DNA of 23,457 nt from DAXETY01 sp051155755 (GCA_051155755.1 DAXETY010000097.1:1-23457); one strand, 5' to 3'. Positions 7,406 through 14,809 are shown, numbered from the stretch's first letter. Notes: generated by a model not told the origin, from the letters alone. Made by a program: numbers and translations.

Positions 7406-7480
7406 ATGCCGTTTTTCATCCGGAAGCACGGGATGGAAGGTTTTCTAAACCGCGAGAAACCGTTCCTTCAAACCTCGTTG

Positions 7481-7628
7481 CGGCAGGTCTTCTGAATTCC
7501 GGATCCTCCTACCGACTGCGCCTTCCCAACCTGCGGGTCAGTGGCCTGTGCAGTTTTCGTCCCCGGTTACAGCGGCGGGCCCGCTCCTGATTTTCACAGG
7601 ATTCCCTGTTAAGCTCGATGCCGCGCGT
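7481..7628 (-). promoter_or_regulatory. Cobalamin riboswitch 4 (no intact downstream gene)
   Basis: The minus strand reads GTGAAAATCAGGAGCGGGCC, CCGCCGCTGTAACCGGGGAC and ends with TTCAGAAGACCTGCCGC, the cobalamin aptamer signature. It is closer in these boxes to riboswitch 1 than to the duplicated pair. It lies downstream of tonB. A TTGACA at 7677-7682 could be its -35 box, but the matching -10 is poor. The element is followed by a strong terminator and then by no recognisable gene. Confidence 0.9.
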
Positions 7629-7700
7629 GCGAGCAGCCTGCAAATTTTTCGAAGTCTTGTCCCAGGCCGCTGGAAATGTCAATTGCAAAACAAAGAGAAG

Positions 7701-7746
7701 GGGGGCAAAGAAGAAGGGGGATCAAGTCTTTTTTTGCCCCCTTTTT
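7701..7746. terminator. Hairpin terminator after tonB
   Basis: A perfect 9-base inverted repeat, GGGGGCAAA (7701-7709) and TTTGCCCCC (7733-7741), begins five bases beyond the tonB stop codon. The T-run (7742-7746) is best on the plus strand, with a looser T-rich tract on the minus side. I read it as the end of the exbB-exbD-tonB transcript, possibly bidirectional. Confidence 0.65.
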
Positions 7747-8486
7747 CACATCAACTCAAAAACAATACAAACCTGCAATGGTATCGGTCCGTTGAAAAGA
7801 TGCTCCGGCGGTCTTGGAAAAGGACCGGCGTCCTTGACCGCCGCCAGGGCGGCTTTGTCCAAGATCCCATGGCGGGAGGTTTCCGCAAGGGCGACATTCG
7901 TCACCGCTCCATCCGCCGAAATGACAAACCGCACCACCGCCTGACCTTGAATTCGACGTTGGCGCGCTGCGTGCGGGTAACGCTTGTGGTTTTCGATCAT
8001 CAGCCGCACCATGCCCAGGTAATCCGCCGCTGAACCATGAGCGGGCGAGGACCCAACCGATGCGGTCTCGGAGGTTGCAGCCTTGGCGGCCGGCTGCCAA
8101 TCAATAGGGGCGGACGTCGAGAGGTGCGGTACTTGCGGCGCTGCAATCGGTTCAACCACCGAAGGCCTGCCCAGGTTCGATTGCGGCGCTGGATGAGGCA
8201 TCTCGGGCTTCACCACGGGGATGGCCGACAGCGGTTTGTATGCCTGATCCGTCAATTGCGGTTTGGCCTTCTGCCGCCGGGGCGGCACCGGAATGCTTCT
8301 TCCCGAAAGCTTCTCAGCCGTTTGCATTTCAAGTTCGATGTAACTTATGGGATCCCTTTGGCCCCAGCCCGCCATATGCGCTAGCGCCAGTGCGTGAATA
8401 CCGATTGAAAGAAGCACCAGCCCACGTAAAAGCCAATTCGGGTTTCGATTGTCATGGGTGGTTCCTGGTTCGGCCTTACCCATCAT
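7746..8486 (-). CDS. tonB: TonB family energy transducer
   Basis: This 246-residue protein links the ExbB-ExbD proton channel to outer-membrane receptors. A single N-terminal membrane helix (residues ~18-38, WLLRGLVLLSIGIHALALAH) contains the S-x3-H pattern known in TonB helices. A long proline-rich periplasmic linker follows (~45-160). The C-terminal TonB domain (~165-246) has RYPHAARQRRIQGQAVVRFV and ISADGAVTNVALAETS. The ATG at 8486 overlaps the exbD stop (ATGA); another ATG eight codons upstream lies inside exbD. Being the last gene of a Fur-type regulator operon, and divergent from a receptor gene, it probably serves that receptor. A hairpin follows directly. Confidence 0.92.
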   Translation of the reverse strand: MMGKAEPGTTHDNRNPNWLLRGLVLLSIGIHALALAHMAGWGQRDPISYIELEMQTAEKLSGRSIPVPPRRQKAKPQLTDQAYKPLSAIPVVKPEMPHPAPQSNLGRPSVVEPIAAPQVPHLSTSAPIDWQPAAKAATSETASVGSSPAHGSAADYLGMVRLMIENHKRYPHAARQRRIQGQAVVRFVISADGAVTNVALAETSRHGILDKAALAAVKDAGPFPRPPEHLFNGPIPLQVCIVFELM

Positions 8487-8890
8487 AAACCCTTTTCCGT
8501 TGCCAGACAAAGTCGGCCGGCCCCGGCGGCCTTGGCCACATCCATTACGGCAACCGCCTGGTTGAGTACCACCGTTCGATCCGCCTTGATCACCACCAGC
8601 CGATCCTGCGCGATGCCGATTTTTTCCTGCAGCCGTTTAAATAATTCGCTCAGGGACATCTCCCGGTTTTCCAAAAAGGCTCGGCCGCGGGCATCGACAT
8701 ATACCGTGATTTCCTCCTGCGTCTGGGGTTTGGATGCCTCTGCCTGAGGCAGCTTAATGTCAATGCCTTCATCCACCATAAAATTAGTGGTGAGAAGAAA
8801 ATAGACCAGCAGCAAAAACACGATATCGATCAGGGATGTCAACGGCGCTTGAACAGCGTAGCGGTATCTTTTCCTGCGGCGCAGCAGCAT
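8483..8890 (-). CDS. exbD: Biopolymer transport protein ExbD
   Basis: This 135-residue protein is the ExbD/TolR partner of the proton-driven ExbB-ExbD motor. It has a basic cytoplasmic start (MLLRRRKRYRY), one membrane helix at ~15-36 (PLTSLIDIVFLLLVYFLLTT) with the conserved proton-path aspartate at residue 22, and a periplasmic domain with DEGIDIKLPQA and a typical ITVYVDARG strand. It starts three bases after the exbB stop and overlaps tonB by four bases, so the three are co-translated. The length is normal. Confidence 0.93.
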   Translation of the reverse strand: MLLRRRKRYRYAVQAPLTSLIDIVFLLLVYFLLTTNFMVDEGIDIKLPQAEASKPQTQEEITVYVDARGRAFLENREMSLSELFKRLQEKIGIAQDRLVVIKADRTVVLNQAVAVMDVAKAAGAGRLCLATEKGL

Positions 8891-8893
8891 GGC

Positions 8894-9508
8894 TTAATTT
8901 CTCCGAAGGCCGCCAAGCGTTTTGACGAACCGCACGGTTCCCGCCTGCAGCCGCGCTTCGTGGCGGTCAACCTGGCCGATCAGATAGCTGTGGGCCACCA
9001 TGGTCGGCAACGCCACCGCCAATCCCAGGGCGGTGGTCAGCATGGCTTCCCAGATGCCGCCTGCCAGAACAGCCGCATTGACCTTGCCACCCATTTCCTG
9101 GATGACCATGAAGGCCTTGATCATGCCGATCACCGTCCCCAATAGCCCCAGCAAGGGGGCAATGTTGGCGATGGTGGCCAGAGCCTGCAGATAGCGGGAA
9201 AGATCCCTGACTTCCTCTTCAATGGCATGCACCAAAATCGTTTCCAGGGTTTCCCGGTCCTGCCCCATCACATCCATCGCCTGGGCGAGAATGCGCCCCA
9301 TCGGGGATCGGCTGTCGGTGGCCGCCCGAACCGCGCTTTGCGCATCGTTTTCCGCCAGGTGTCGGGCAACCCGCTCGTCCACGGTTAGACCCCGCTTGCG
9401 CAATACCGCAAAGCGAATGAACCGTTCGACAAATATGGCCAGCGCCAAAACCGAACAAAACAAAATCGGAACCACCAGCACGCCGCCTTTGGCGAACAAA
9501 TCCTGCAT
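8894..9508 (-). CDS. exbB: MotA/TolQ/ExbB family proton channel protein ExbB
   Basis: This 204-residue inner-membrane protein forms the proton channel scaffold with ExbD. Membrane segments are visible at ~9-27, ~109-131 (TIANIAPLLGLLGTVIGMIK, the family signature) and ~150-173 (GGIWEAMLTTALGLAVALPT), with a cytoplasmic domain between the first two. The start has AGGGGGA about seven bases upstream and lies 15 bases after the preceding repeat-protein gene. Its position in a tonB operon favours ExbB over TolQ or MotA. Confidence 0.93.
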   Translation of the reverse strand: MQDLFAKGGVLVVPILFCSVLALAIFVERFIRFAVLRKRGLTVDERVARHLAENDAQSAVRAATDSRSPMGRILAQAMDVMGQDRETLETILVHAIEEEVRDLSRYLQALATIANIAPLLGLLGTVIGMIKAFMVIQEMGGKVNAAVLAGGIWEAMLTTALGLAVALPTMVAHSYLIGQVDRHEARLQAGTVRFVKTLGGLRRN

Positions 9509-9523
9509 GAAAAAATCCCCCTG

Positions 9524-11356
9524 TTAATAGCGTTTTTCGATATCGGCCGTGCCGTCAAAGTCGAGGTCTTCGCTTCGGCGGACCACCACCTGCCCGGCAT
9601 CGTATGTCTCCCATAGGTCTGGTTTGCCGTCCTTGTTGCGATCCTCCGCGACTGTTTTGACGCGACCGTTTTCATAGTGATACCAGATATCCGTCGCCCC
9701 ATCCCCGTCGCTGTCCTTTTCAGCTGCAACCGGGTTTTCTTGCTCGTCATAGCGCCAGGTAAGGGTCAGCGCACCGGCTCCGTTTTCCGCCTCTTTGGAC
9801 ATGACGATCCTGCCGGCCTGATCGAACTCCTCAAGTTTCGAAAGCCGGCCTGTGGCCGCATCAAAAACCTCTGTTTTTCTGAGAACCTCCCCGGAATAGG
9901 ACATCCGCTGCCCAAGACGTCCCTGCTTGTCGACAATCTCCGTTACCTTCGTCCATTGCGCGGTATCAAACACCGTGCGTGTCTCGAAGTGACCGTCGCC
10001 GTCATTGTCCATTTCCAGGCGAACCCGCCGGCCGCCGTCATACTCCGATTGGGCGTCCACCTTTCCGTCATGGTTCCGGTCCTGCTCGGTGCGATGGAGC
10101 GCCCCCTGTTGATAATCGTGCCAGGAGTCGATCCGACCGTCGCGGTTGGTGTCGCCAATGGCGCTGTCGATTCTGCCCTGCTTGTCGTAGGTGATGGTCT
10201 GCTCCGGCCGGCCGTCTCGATTTTCGTCGATGGTTTGTTTTACGGGCTTGTCGTTCTGAAACCGGGTGAAAACCTGCCGTCCGTTGACAATTTGTTCCAC
10301 ACTATAGAGCTCACCCGCCTTGAACCGAGTCGTCTTGACCGGTTCGTCCGGATTTGCCGCAAATTCCCGCAGGCAAAGCGGGCGGCCGCGATCATCGTAA
10401 GCGGTGAAACGGTCCATTCGTCCGTCATGGTTGGTGTCTTCCTCTTTGGAGATGGGCCGACCCTTGGACATTTGAACCAGGACGTCGAAAGCACCGTCTG
10501 CATTGGTGTCCCGTTGTTCCGAAACCGCGTGCCCCTCGGCGAACTCGGTCACGACGTCCGGTTTGGAGCGGCCGCTGATGAAACCCTCCTGTCGGTCGAG
10601 CTCGCCGTTTCTGTAATGACGAATCGTCTCCAAGCGGCCATCCCGATCCAAATCGTGGCGGCTTTCGACCGATCGCCCCTGTTCGTCAAACCGGATTGCC
10701 TGGTCGATTTGGCCGTCGCCGTTCCAATCCGCCGTCTGCTCATATGGTTTTTCACTCCGAAATCGCTGCCGGATATTCACCCGCCCGTCGCCGGTTGTAT
10801 CGCGCGTAACAATCCGGAGCTTGCCCGCCTCGTAATGATAAACGGTATCCATGCGACCATCGCCGGTTGTATCCCGCCGCCATTCCAATGGGCGCTGTTC
10901 GCCGTCAAATGTCAGAGTGCCGACAATTTCCCCATTCACACCCAAACTGTGACGGGTCGTTGTTTTCCCGTCTGTCAGCAGGTCCCTTTCATCGATACGG
11001 CCATCGGCGTCCGTGTCACGCTCAATCCGTTCGACCATTCCACGCTTGTAATATTGAAACGTGTCCATTTTCAAATCGCCGTCGGTGTCCGCCTCGAGTT
11101 GATCGACATCCCCGGATGGAGCCAAGTGGACGATCCGGTCCGGTTGGCCGTCGTTGTCCGAATCCTCTTTGATAATCCGGCCGCCGGCTGCGGCCGATGG
11201 CAGGCGAACAGCAACCCAAATCAAAACGCACACGCAGAAAACCAGAACGGTAGCCTGCCACCCCGCATACCGCAGACACCCTTGAATTCGACGGGACAAA
11301 AGCGCCTCCAAGCAAAAACAACCTGGATCAAAAGGCCTCAAACGCCGGACGATCAT
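9524..11356 (-). CDS. Exported aspartate-rich 24-residue-repeat protein (putative Ca2+/metal-binding) in the tonB operon
   Basis: This 610-residue protein has one hydrophobic segment at ~34-52 (VLVFCVCVLIWVAV) that serves as signal peptide or anchor. The rest consists of about sixteen repeats of roughly 24 residues, each opening D-x-[DN]-x-DG-x-x-D (for example DTTGDGRMD, DTNHDGRMD, DRNHDGKVD, DSDGDGATD) followed by a Y-x2-G turn and charged strands. The loop spacing matches calcium-binding EF-hand/dockerin-like loops, so divalent metal binding in the periplasm or at the surface is likely. The overall family is not recognised. It lies between the Fur-type regulator and exbB with short gaps. 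The ATG at 11356 lacks a clear ribosome binding site; a TTG at 11299 has GGAGG five bases upstream and would give a normal signal peptide, and may be the true start. Confidence 0.85.
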   Translation of the reverse strand: MIVRRLRPFDPGCFCLEALLSRRIQGCLRYAGWQATVLVFCVCVLIWVAVRLPSAAAGGRIIKEDSDNDGQPDRIVHLAPSGDVDQLEADTDGDLKMDTFQYYKRGMVERIERDTDADGRIDERDLLTDGKTTTRHSLGVNGEIVGTLTFDGEQRPLEWRRDTTGDGRMDTVYHYEAGKLRIVTRDTTGDGRVNIRQRFRSEKPYEQTADWNGDGQIDQAIRFDEQGRSVESRHDLDRDGRLETIRHYRNGELDRQEGFISGRSKPDVVTEFAEGHAVSEQRDTNADGAFDVLVQMSKGRPISKEEDTNHDGRMDRFTAYDDRGRPLCLREFAANPDEPVKTTRFKAGELYSVEQIVNGRQVFTRFQNDKPVKQTIDENRDGRPEQTITYDKQGRIDSAIGDTNRDGRIDSWHDYQQGALHRTEQDRNHDGKVDAQSEYDGGRRVRLEMDNDGDGHFETRTVFDTAQWTKVTEIVDKQGRLGQRMSYSGEVLRKTEVFDAATGRLSKLEEFDQAGRIVMSKEAENGAGALTLTWRYDEQENPVAAEKDSDGDGATDIWYHYENGRVKTVAEDRNKDGKPDLWETYDAGQVVVRRSEDLDFDGTADIEKRY

Positions 11357-11372
11357 TGGCGAAACGAAAGGG

Positions 11373-11753
11373 TCAGCGTGTCGTCACGGCACAAGCCGGG
11401 CAAACACCGAATAGGAATATTTCGTGGTCTTCCACAACGTATCCCTTGGGTGCCGCATCCTCTTCCTTCAGGGCGCAGCCGGGAAGATCAAAGGCACGGT
11501 TGCATCCCCGGCAGTGAAAGTGGTGGTGATGTCCCTTTCCGGTGCGCTCATACAGTGAGCCGAGAAAGGGGTGAGAAATCCGTTTCAGCCAGCCGTCATC
11601 GATGAGAATTTTCAGATTCCGATAGACCGTTGCCTGATTGAGCGACGCCACGAGCTTGCGGCCGCAGGTTAAAACCTCATCCACGCCCAACGGCCTTGCA
11701 TTCTGCCTGAAGACCTGCTCTATGGCCCTTCTCTGTGTTGTGTTGCGTTTCAA
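11373..11753 (-). CDS. Fur-family metalloregulator, first gene of the tonB operon
   Basis: This 126-residue protein has a winged-helix DNA-binding half (TTQRRAIEQVFRQNARPLGV to LNQATVYRNLKILIDDGWLK, where ATVYRNL is the family recognition helix). The metal-binding half has GHHHHFHCRGC at 74-84, plus Cys-x2-Cys at 81-84 and 118-121, a structural zinc site. It would repress in the metal-loaded state. The start is a TTG with AGGAGG eight bases upstream; no ATG is available. It is divergent from a TonB-dependent receptor and both promoters carry palindromes. Whether it senses zinc, iron or manganese is not decided by sequence; the neighbouring zinc genes favour zinc. A second paralogue (14351-14809) and a third, broken one (20431-20583) are nearby. 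Confidence 0.88.
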   Translation of the reverse strand: MKRNTTQRRAIEQVFRQNARPLGVDEVLTCGRKLVASLNQATVYRNLKILIDDGWLKRISHPFLGSLYERTGKGHHHHFHCRGCNRAFDLPGCALKEEDAAPKGYVVEDHEIFLFGVCPACAVTTR

Positions 11754-11776
11754 AGTCTGAACCTCCTATTTTCGGT

Positions 11777-11805
11777 AAGATAGGTTTTTTCCGCCCTTAT
11801 TGCAA
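11777..11805 (-). promoter_or_regulatory. Promoter of the fur-type/exbBD-tonB operon
   Basis: On the minus strand TTGCAA (11800-11805) and TATCTT (11777-11782) are separated by 17 bases, 24 bases before the TTG start codon. The -35 box lies inside the inverted repeat at 11796-11821. Confidence 0.6.
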
Positions 11806-11821
11806 GTTTTTTCGCAATAAG
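11796..11821. promoter_or_regulatory. Inverted repeat overlapping the -35 region of the Fur-operon promoter (putative operator)
   Basis: CTTATTGC (11796-11803) and GCAATAAG (11814-11821) are perfect reverse complements around a 10-base centre. The arms contain the TTGCAA/TTGC element seen in the other palindromes of this locus, and the site covers the -35 box of the minus-strand promoter. Autoregulation by the adjacent Fur protein is the natural inference. Confidence 0.5.
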
Positions 11822-11822
11822 C

Positions 11823-11852
11823 TTGACAAAAGCCGGTCGCCTCCCGTATTTA
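11823..11852 (+). promoter_or_regulatory. Promoter of the TonB-dependent receptor gene
   Basis: TTGACA (11823-11828) is followed after 18 bases by TATTTA (11847-11852), 53 bases before the receptor start codon. The -10 box abuts the palindrome at 11852-11869. Confidence 0.6.
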
Positions 11853-11875
11853 TGCAAATGAGTTTGCATTTGCAT
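11852..11875 (+). promoter_or_regulatory. Putative Fur/Zur-family operator at the receptor promoter
   Basis: ATGCAAA (11852-11858) and TTTGCAT (11863-11869) form a perfect 7-4-7 palindrome, and a further TTGCAT half-site follows at 11870-11875. It overlaps the -10/start region of the receptor promoter, where a repressor would block transcription. A related TGCAAT-N3-ATTGCA palindrome lies between znuA and the plus-strand zinc operon at 17573-17587. Confidence 0.65.
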
Positions 11876-11905
11876 TAATAACGGGTTTCCATTTAGGAGG
11901 AGAGG

Positions 11906-13993
11906 ATGAAACCGACTGGTAAAACGAAATCTTTTGTCATTGCGCTGATTCTTCTGACGGTTTCCGGTTTTTCGTACGCTCAAGAAAAAAGCGGCAGTGA
12001 AAAATCGTCAACAGCTGATTCCCCCAGGGAAGTACTTCAGCTTGAAACCATCGTTGTGACCGGAGCCGAAATTGATGGTGAAAAACAGGTAATCGAAAGC
12101 CGCAAGCTGCGAGTGCACAATCTGGTCGATTTCGCTGAAATCCTCTCCGACGAATTGGTCGAGGTGTCGCTGATACGCAAAGGCGGTTACGGCAACGAGG
12201 TTTCCGTGCGCGGTTTCGGCCAGGAGAATTTCAAGGTGCTGCTGGACGGCGGAATCCTCGAGGGGGCCTGCGGCAGCCGCAAAGACCCCCATCTTTCCCA
12301 TGTCAACATGCTGACGGTGGATAGATTGACGCTGCAACTGGGGCCCTTTGACGTCACAAAGATGGGTGCCCTGGGTGGGTATGTCGACGTGATCACCAAG
12401 AAACCGAAGCCCGGTTTCGATGGAGAGATCCTTGGAAAGATTGGTAGCTACGACTTTTACAGCGGCGGCATTACAACCAGCGGCGGCAGCGAAAAAATTC
12501 AGGGGCTTGTCGGCTACAACTATTCCGAGTCGGACCAGTACGAAGACGGCTCCGGCGCCCCTCTCTGGAAAGCAAGAGAAGGGCTGCCCGCATCCTACAA
12601 TGAAAGGGGCCGTGACGCCAAGTCGTTTCAGAAAAACGACATCTGGGGCAAACTGCAGTTCACGCCCAGCGACAGCCAGACAATCCTGCTGGAGCACACC
12701 TATGGAAAGGCGGATGACATTATCACACCCCGGGTCGTGTTCGACACGGAAGAAGAGATCGCCAACCTGAGCAAGGCGAGCTGGGAGATGCGCGATCTTG
12801 GCGATCTGTCGGAGAGACTCACCCTTTCTTTTTACCGCAACGATGTGGAGCACTACCCCTTCCAGGACTTTCGCAACGTGGGGCCGAATCCCTTAAACAA
12901 CGAGGTCGAGTCGGTGATTACGGGCGGCGGCATTCAAAATGTGACCGAAGCCGATTTTGCTACGCTGACCTACGGGGTGGACCTGTACCACCGGGATTGG
13001 GAGGGCGACGTATTTAACAGCGACGGGTCAATACGTAATCCCTACCTCATCCCTTCGGTTCAGTCACAGGACATCGGCGGATACGTCCAAATGAATAAGA
13101 ATCTCGACAAATGGGCGATTGGGTTCGGTTTGAGATACGACCGCTTCGAGCAGGAAGCCGATGAGGAATTGAAATTTTCAAGCGCCGTCACCGACGCAAA
13201 CCGCCAGACGGATGACCTTTTCAGTGGACACGTCTCAGGCAAATATTTTTTGAGCGACAGTGCGATGTTTTTCGGCGGCGTCGGACGCAGTTATCGCACC
13301 CCGACATCCTGTGAGCGATATATTCAGGGCAGCCCCTCGTTCTTCGGGAACCCCAATCTCAAGCCGACCGCCAACACGGAGGTAGACCTGGGCTTCAGGT
13401 ATGAGCGCGGCAGATGGATGCTGCAAGCCAAGGGATTCTACTCCGATCTGAAAGATTATATCTATCAGGAGATTACCCTTGCGGGCATTCGAACCTACAC
13501 CAACATTGATGCCTACATCGTTGGGGGGGACATCAAGGCCGGTGTCGATCTGATGTACGGGTTTTCTCTGGATGGGGGACTCGCATATCAAAGAGGCCGC
13601 AAGGACACTTTTCCCGAAAACAACACCGACAAAGATCTCGGTCAGATCCCCCCCCTGAAAGGCAGGCTGGCCCTGAATTACAATAACGATAGCCCGTGGG
13701 GGCAGATGGACACCGGTCTGTTCGGAACCGTTGAATGGATCCATTCCGCCGCGGACAAGGATATCGATACCGATGTCGGTGAGCAAGAACTTTCAGCGTG
13801 GGACATTTTGAACCTGAGAATGGGTTACCAGTTCAAATCGTTCACCTTGAATGTGGGCGTGGACAATGTTTTCGACCAGACGTACGCGGTGGCCAATTCT
13901 TATGAATTTGACGTAATCGGTGGAGGTGCCAATACGGCGATTGTCAACGAGCCGGGAAGGTTCTTCTATGCGGGTTTGGGGTTTGATTGGTAG
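11906..13993 (+). CDS. TonB-dependent outer-membrane receptor (putative metal receptor)
   Basis: This 695-residue protein has a signal peptide (residues 1-25, cleavage near SYA-Q), a TonB-box-like LETIVVTG at 46-53, a plug domain (EVSVRGFGQENFKVLLDGGI to GALGGYVDVITKK) and a long beta-barrel ending in the aromatic FDW expected of outer-membrane proteins. The plug loop at 121-132 (ACGSRKDPHLSH) is rich in Cys, Asp and His, as in metal-ion receptors of the OprC/NosA type. The start has AGGAGGAGAGG just upstream. It is divergent from the fur-exbB-exbD-tonB operon that should energise it. Zinc or a zinc complex is the likely substrate given the znu genes nearby, but copper or a corrinoid cannot be excluded; no cobalamin riboswitch precedes it. 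Confidence 0.92.
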   Translation: MKPTGKTKSFVIALILLTVSGFSYAQEKSGSEKSSTADSPREVLQLETIVVTGAEIDGEKQVIESRKLRVHNLVDFAEILSDELVEVSLIRKGGYGNEVSVRGFGQENFKVLLDGGILEGACGSRKDPHLSHVNMLTVDRLTLQLGPFDVTKMGALGGYVDVITKKPKPGFDGEILGKIGSYDFYSGGITTSGGSEKIQGLVGYNYSESDQYEDGSGAPLWKAREGLPASYNERGRDAKSFQKNDIWGKLQFTPSDSQTILLEHTYGKADDIITPRVVFDTEEEIANLSKASWEMRDLGDLSERLTLSFYRNDVEHYPFQDFRNVGPNPLNNEVESVITGGGIQNVTEADFATLTYGVDLYHRDWEGDVFNSDGSIRNPYLIPSVQSQDIGGYVQMNKNLDKWAIGFGLRYDRFEQEADEELKFSSAVTDANRQTDDLFSGHVSGKYFLSDSAMFFGGVGRSYRTPTSCERYIQGSPSFFGNPNLKPTANTEVDLGFRYERGRWMLQAKGFYSDLKDYIYQEITLAGIRTYTNIDAYIVGGDIKAGVDLMYGFSLDGGLAYQRGRKDTFPENNTDKDLGQIPPLKGRLALNYNNDSPWGQMDTGLFGTVEWIHSAADKDIDTDVGEQELSAWDILNLRMGYQFKSFTLNVGVDNVFDQTYAVANSYEFDVIGGGANTAIVNEPGRFFYAGLGFDW

Positions 13994-14060
13994 CGCTGTG
14001 CAACCATCCGTGATAAACCATTGTGGGATTTGTCGTATGCGGATTTGTATAGGTTGACAC

Positions 14061-14129
14061 CCGATGCCCCCCGAAGGCGTGCGTCAAACGATTTTGAAGA
14101 ACGCATCTTCTGGGGGCATCGGATTTTTT
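14061..14129 (+). terminator. Long-loop terminator after the receptor gene
   Basis: CCGATGCCCCC (14061-14071) pairs perfectly with GGGGGCATCGG (14112-14122), followed by A and six T residues. The 40-base loop is unusual. It sits in the 145-base space between the convergent receptor gene and the cysteine-rich gene, with the T-run on the receptor side. Confidence 0.75.
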
Positions 14130-14138
14130 AATCCGGAC

Positions 14139-14303
14139 TTACATGCTTTGTTTGGTCATCTCCTTGCCGCAGCACATCAGCGGAACGCTGCAGGCGTCCT
14201 CCGATCCGGACTTACAGGTGCAGGTCTTTTTCACCGCCAATTCCAGCCCGCAAGCATCGCAATGATACAGATCGCCTTCTTTCATGTCACAACAATTTGC
14301 CAT
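14139..14303 (-). CDS. Small cysteine-rich, desulforedoxin-like metal-binding protein (54 aa)
   Basis: This 54-residue protein has nine cysteines, including YHCDACG (Cys15, Cys18) and MCCGKEM (Cys44, Cys45). The pair CxxC plus CCGxxM resembles the rubredoxin-like site of desulforedoxin and the N-terminal domain of desulfoferrodoxin, with an inserted segment carrying further cysteines (CTC at 28-30, Cys38). Binding of one or more zinc or iron ions is likely. The ATG at 14303 has AAAGGAGG nine bases upstream; an in-frame extension would overlap zur and is disfavoured. It is the last gene after znuA-znuC-znuB-zur, which suggests a small metal store, chaperone or redox protein of the zinc regulon. 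Exact function is not known to me. Confidence 0.82.
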   Translation of the reverse strand: MANCCDMKEGDLYHCDACGLELAVKKTCTCKSGSEDACSVPLMCCGKEMTKQSM

Positions 14304-14350
14304 GGGGAAACCTCCTTTGCTATCCATCTTGCTTGGGGTGCGATTGCTTC

Positions 14351-14809
14351 TCACCCACTGCCGCCTTTTATTTTGCCCGACTTTTTTTCGCAATTTTTAC
14401 AGATTCCGTCAACCCGGATTTCCACCTTGTCAATCCGCCCGGGATGCGTTTTCCACAAAGGTTCGGTGTCGACAATTAGGCTCTCCGGGCTTAAACAATC
14501 CATCTGCCCGCAGCTTTTACAGTAAAAATGCGGGTGCGGCCAGTGGTGATCGTTTGGCGCCAGGCCGTAGTAAAAGGCCCTGCCGCCGGAGGCGATGCGC
14601 TCAACCACGCCGTGCGCAACCAACAGATCCAGAATGCGGTAGACGGTCACCCGGTTAATCGTGCTGCTCCGTTCCAGGATCTTGTAGATGTCGCTTGCGG
14701 AAAGAGGAAATTTATTGTTACCCACGACTTCCAGAACCCGCACTCGATTCGCTGTCGCCTCTATATCTGCTCCTGACAACAATTCTTCATAATTGCATCG
14801 ATGGCACAT
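14351..14809 (-). CDS. zur: Zur-like Fur-family zinc regulator
   Basis: This 152-residue regulator has a winged-helix half with TVYRILDLLVAHGVVERI at ~55-72, then HHWPHPHFYCKSCGQMDC (88-105) and a second Cys-x2-Cys (CKNC, 137-140) near the C-terminus, the structural zinc site of Zur/Fur proteins. An extra N-terminal MCHRCNYEE adds a further Cys-x2-Cys. It lies 36 bases after znuB in the znuACB operon, the usual place for Zur, and would repress zinc-uptake genes when zinc is plentiful. AAGGA is present eight bases before the ATG. Assignment to Zur rests on context; the fold alone also fits Fur or PerR. Confidence 0.88.
   Translation of the reverse strand: MCHRCNYEELLSGADIEATANRVRVLEVVGNNKFPLSASDIYKILERSSTINRVTVYRILDLLVAHGVVERIASGGRAFYYGLAPNDHHWPHPHFYCKSCGQMDCLSPESLIVDTEPLWKTHPGRIDKVEIRVDGICKNCEKKSGKIKGGSG

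Noticed and set aside
9677..11605. Plus-strand open frame (642 codons) opposite the repeat protein and the Fur gene
   Set aside because: It is antisense to two genes with clear repeats and motifs; its own product shows only the mirror of the repeat periodicity.
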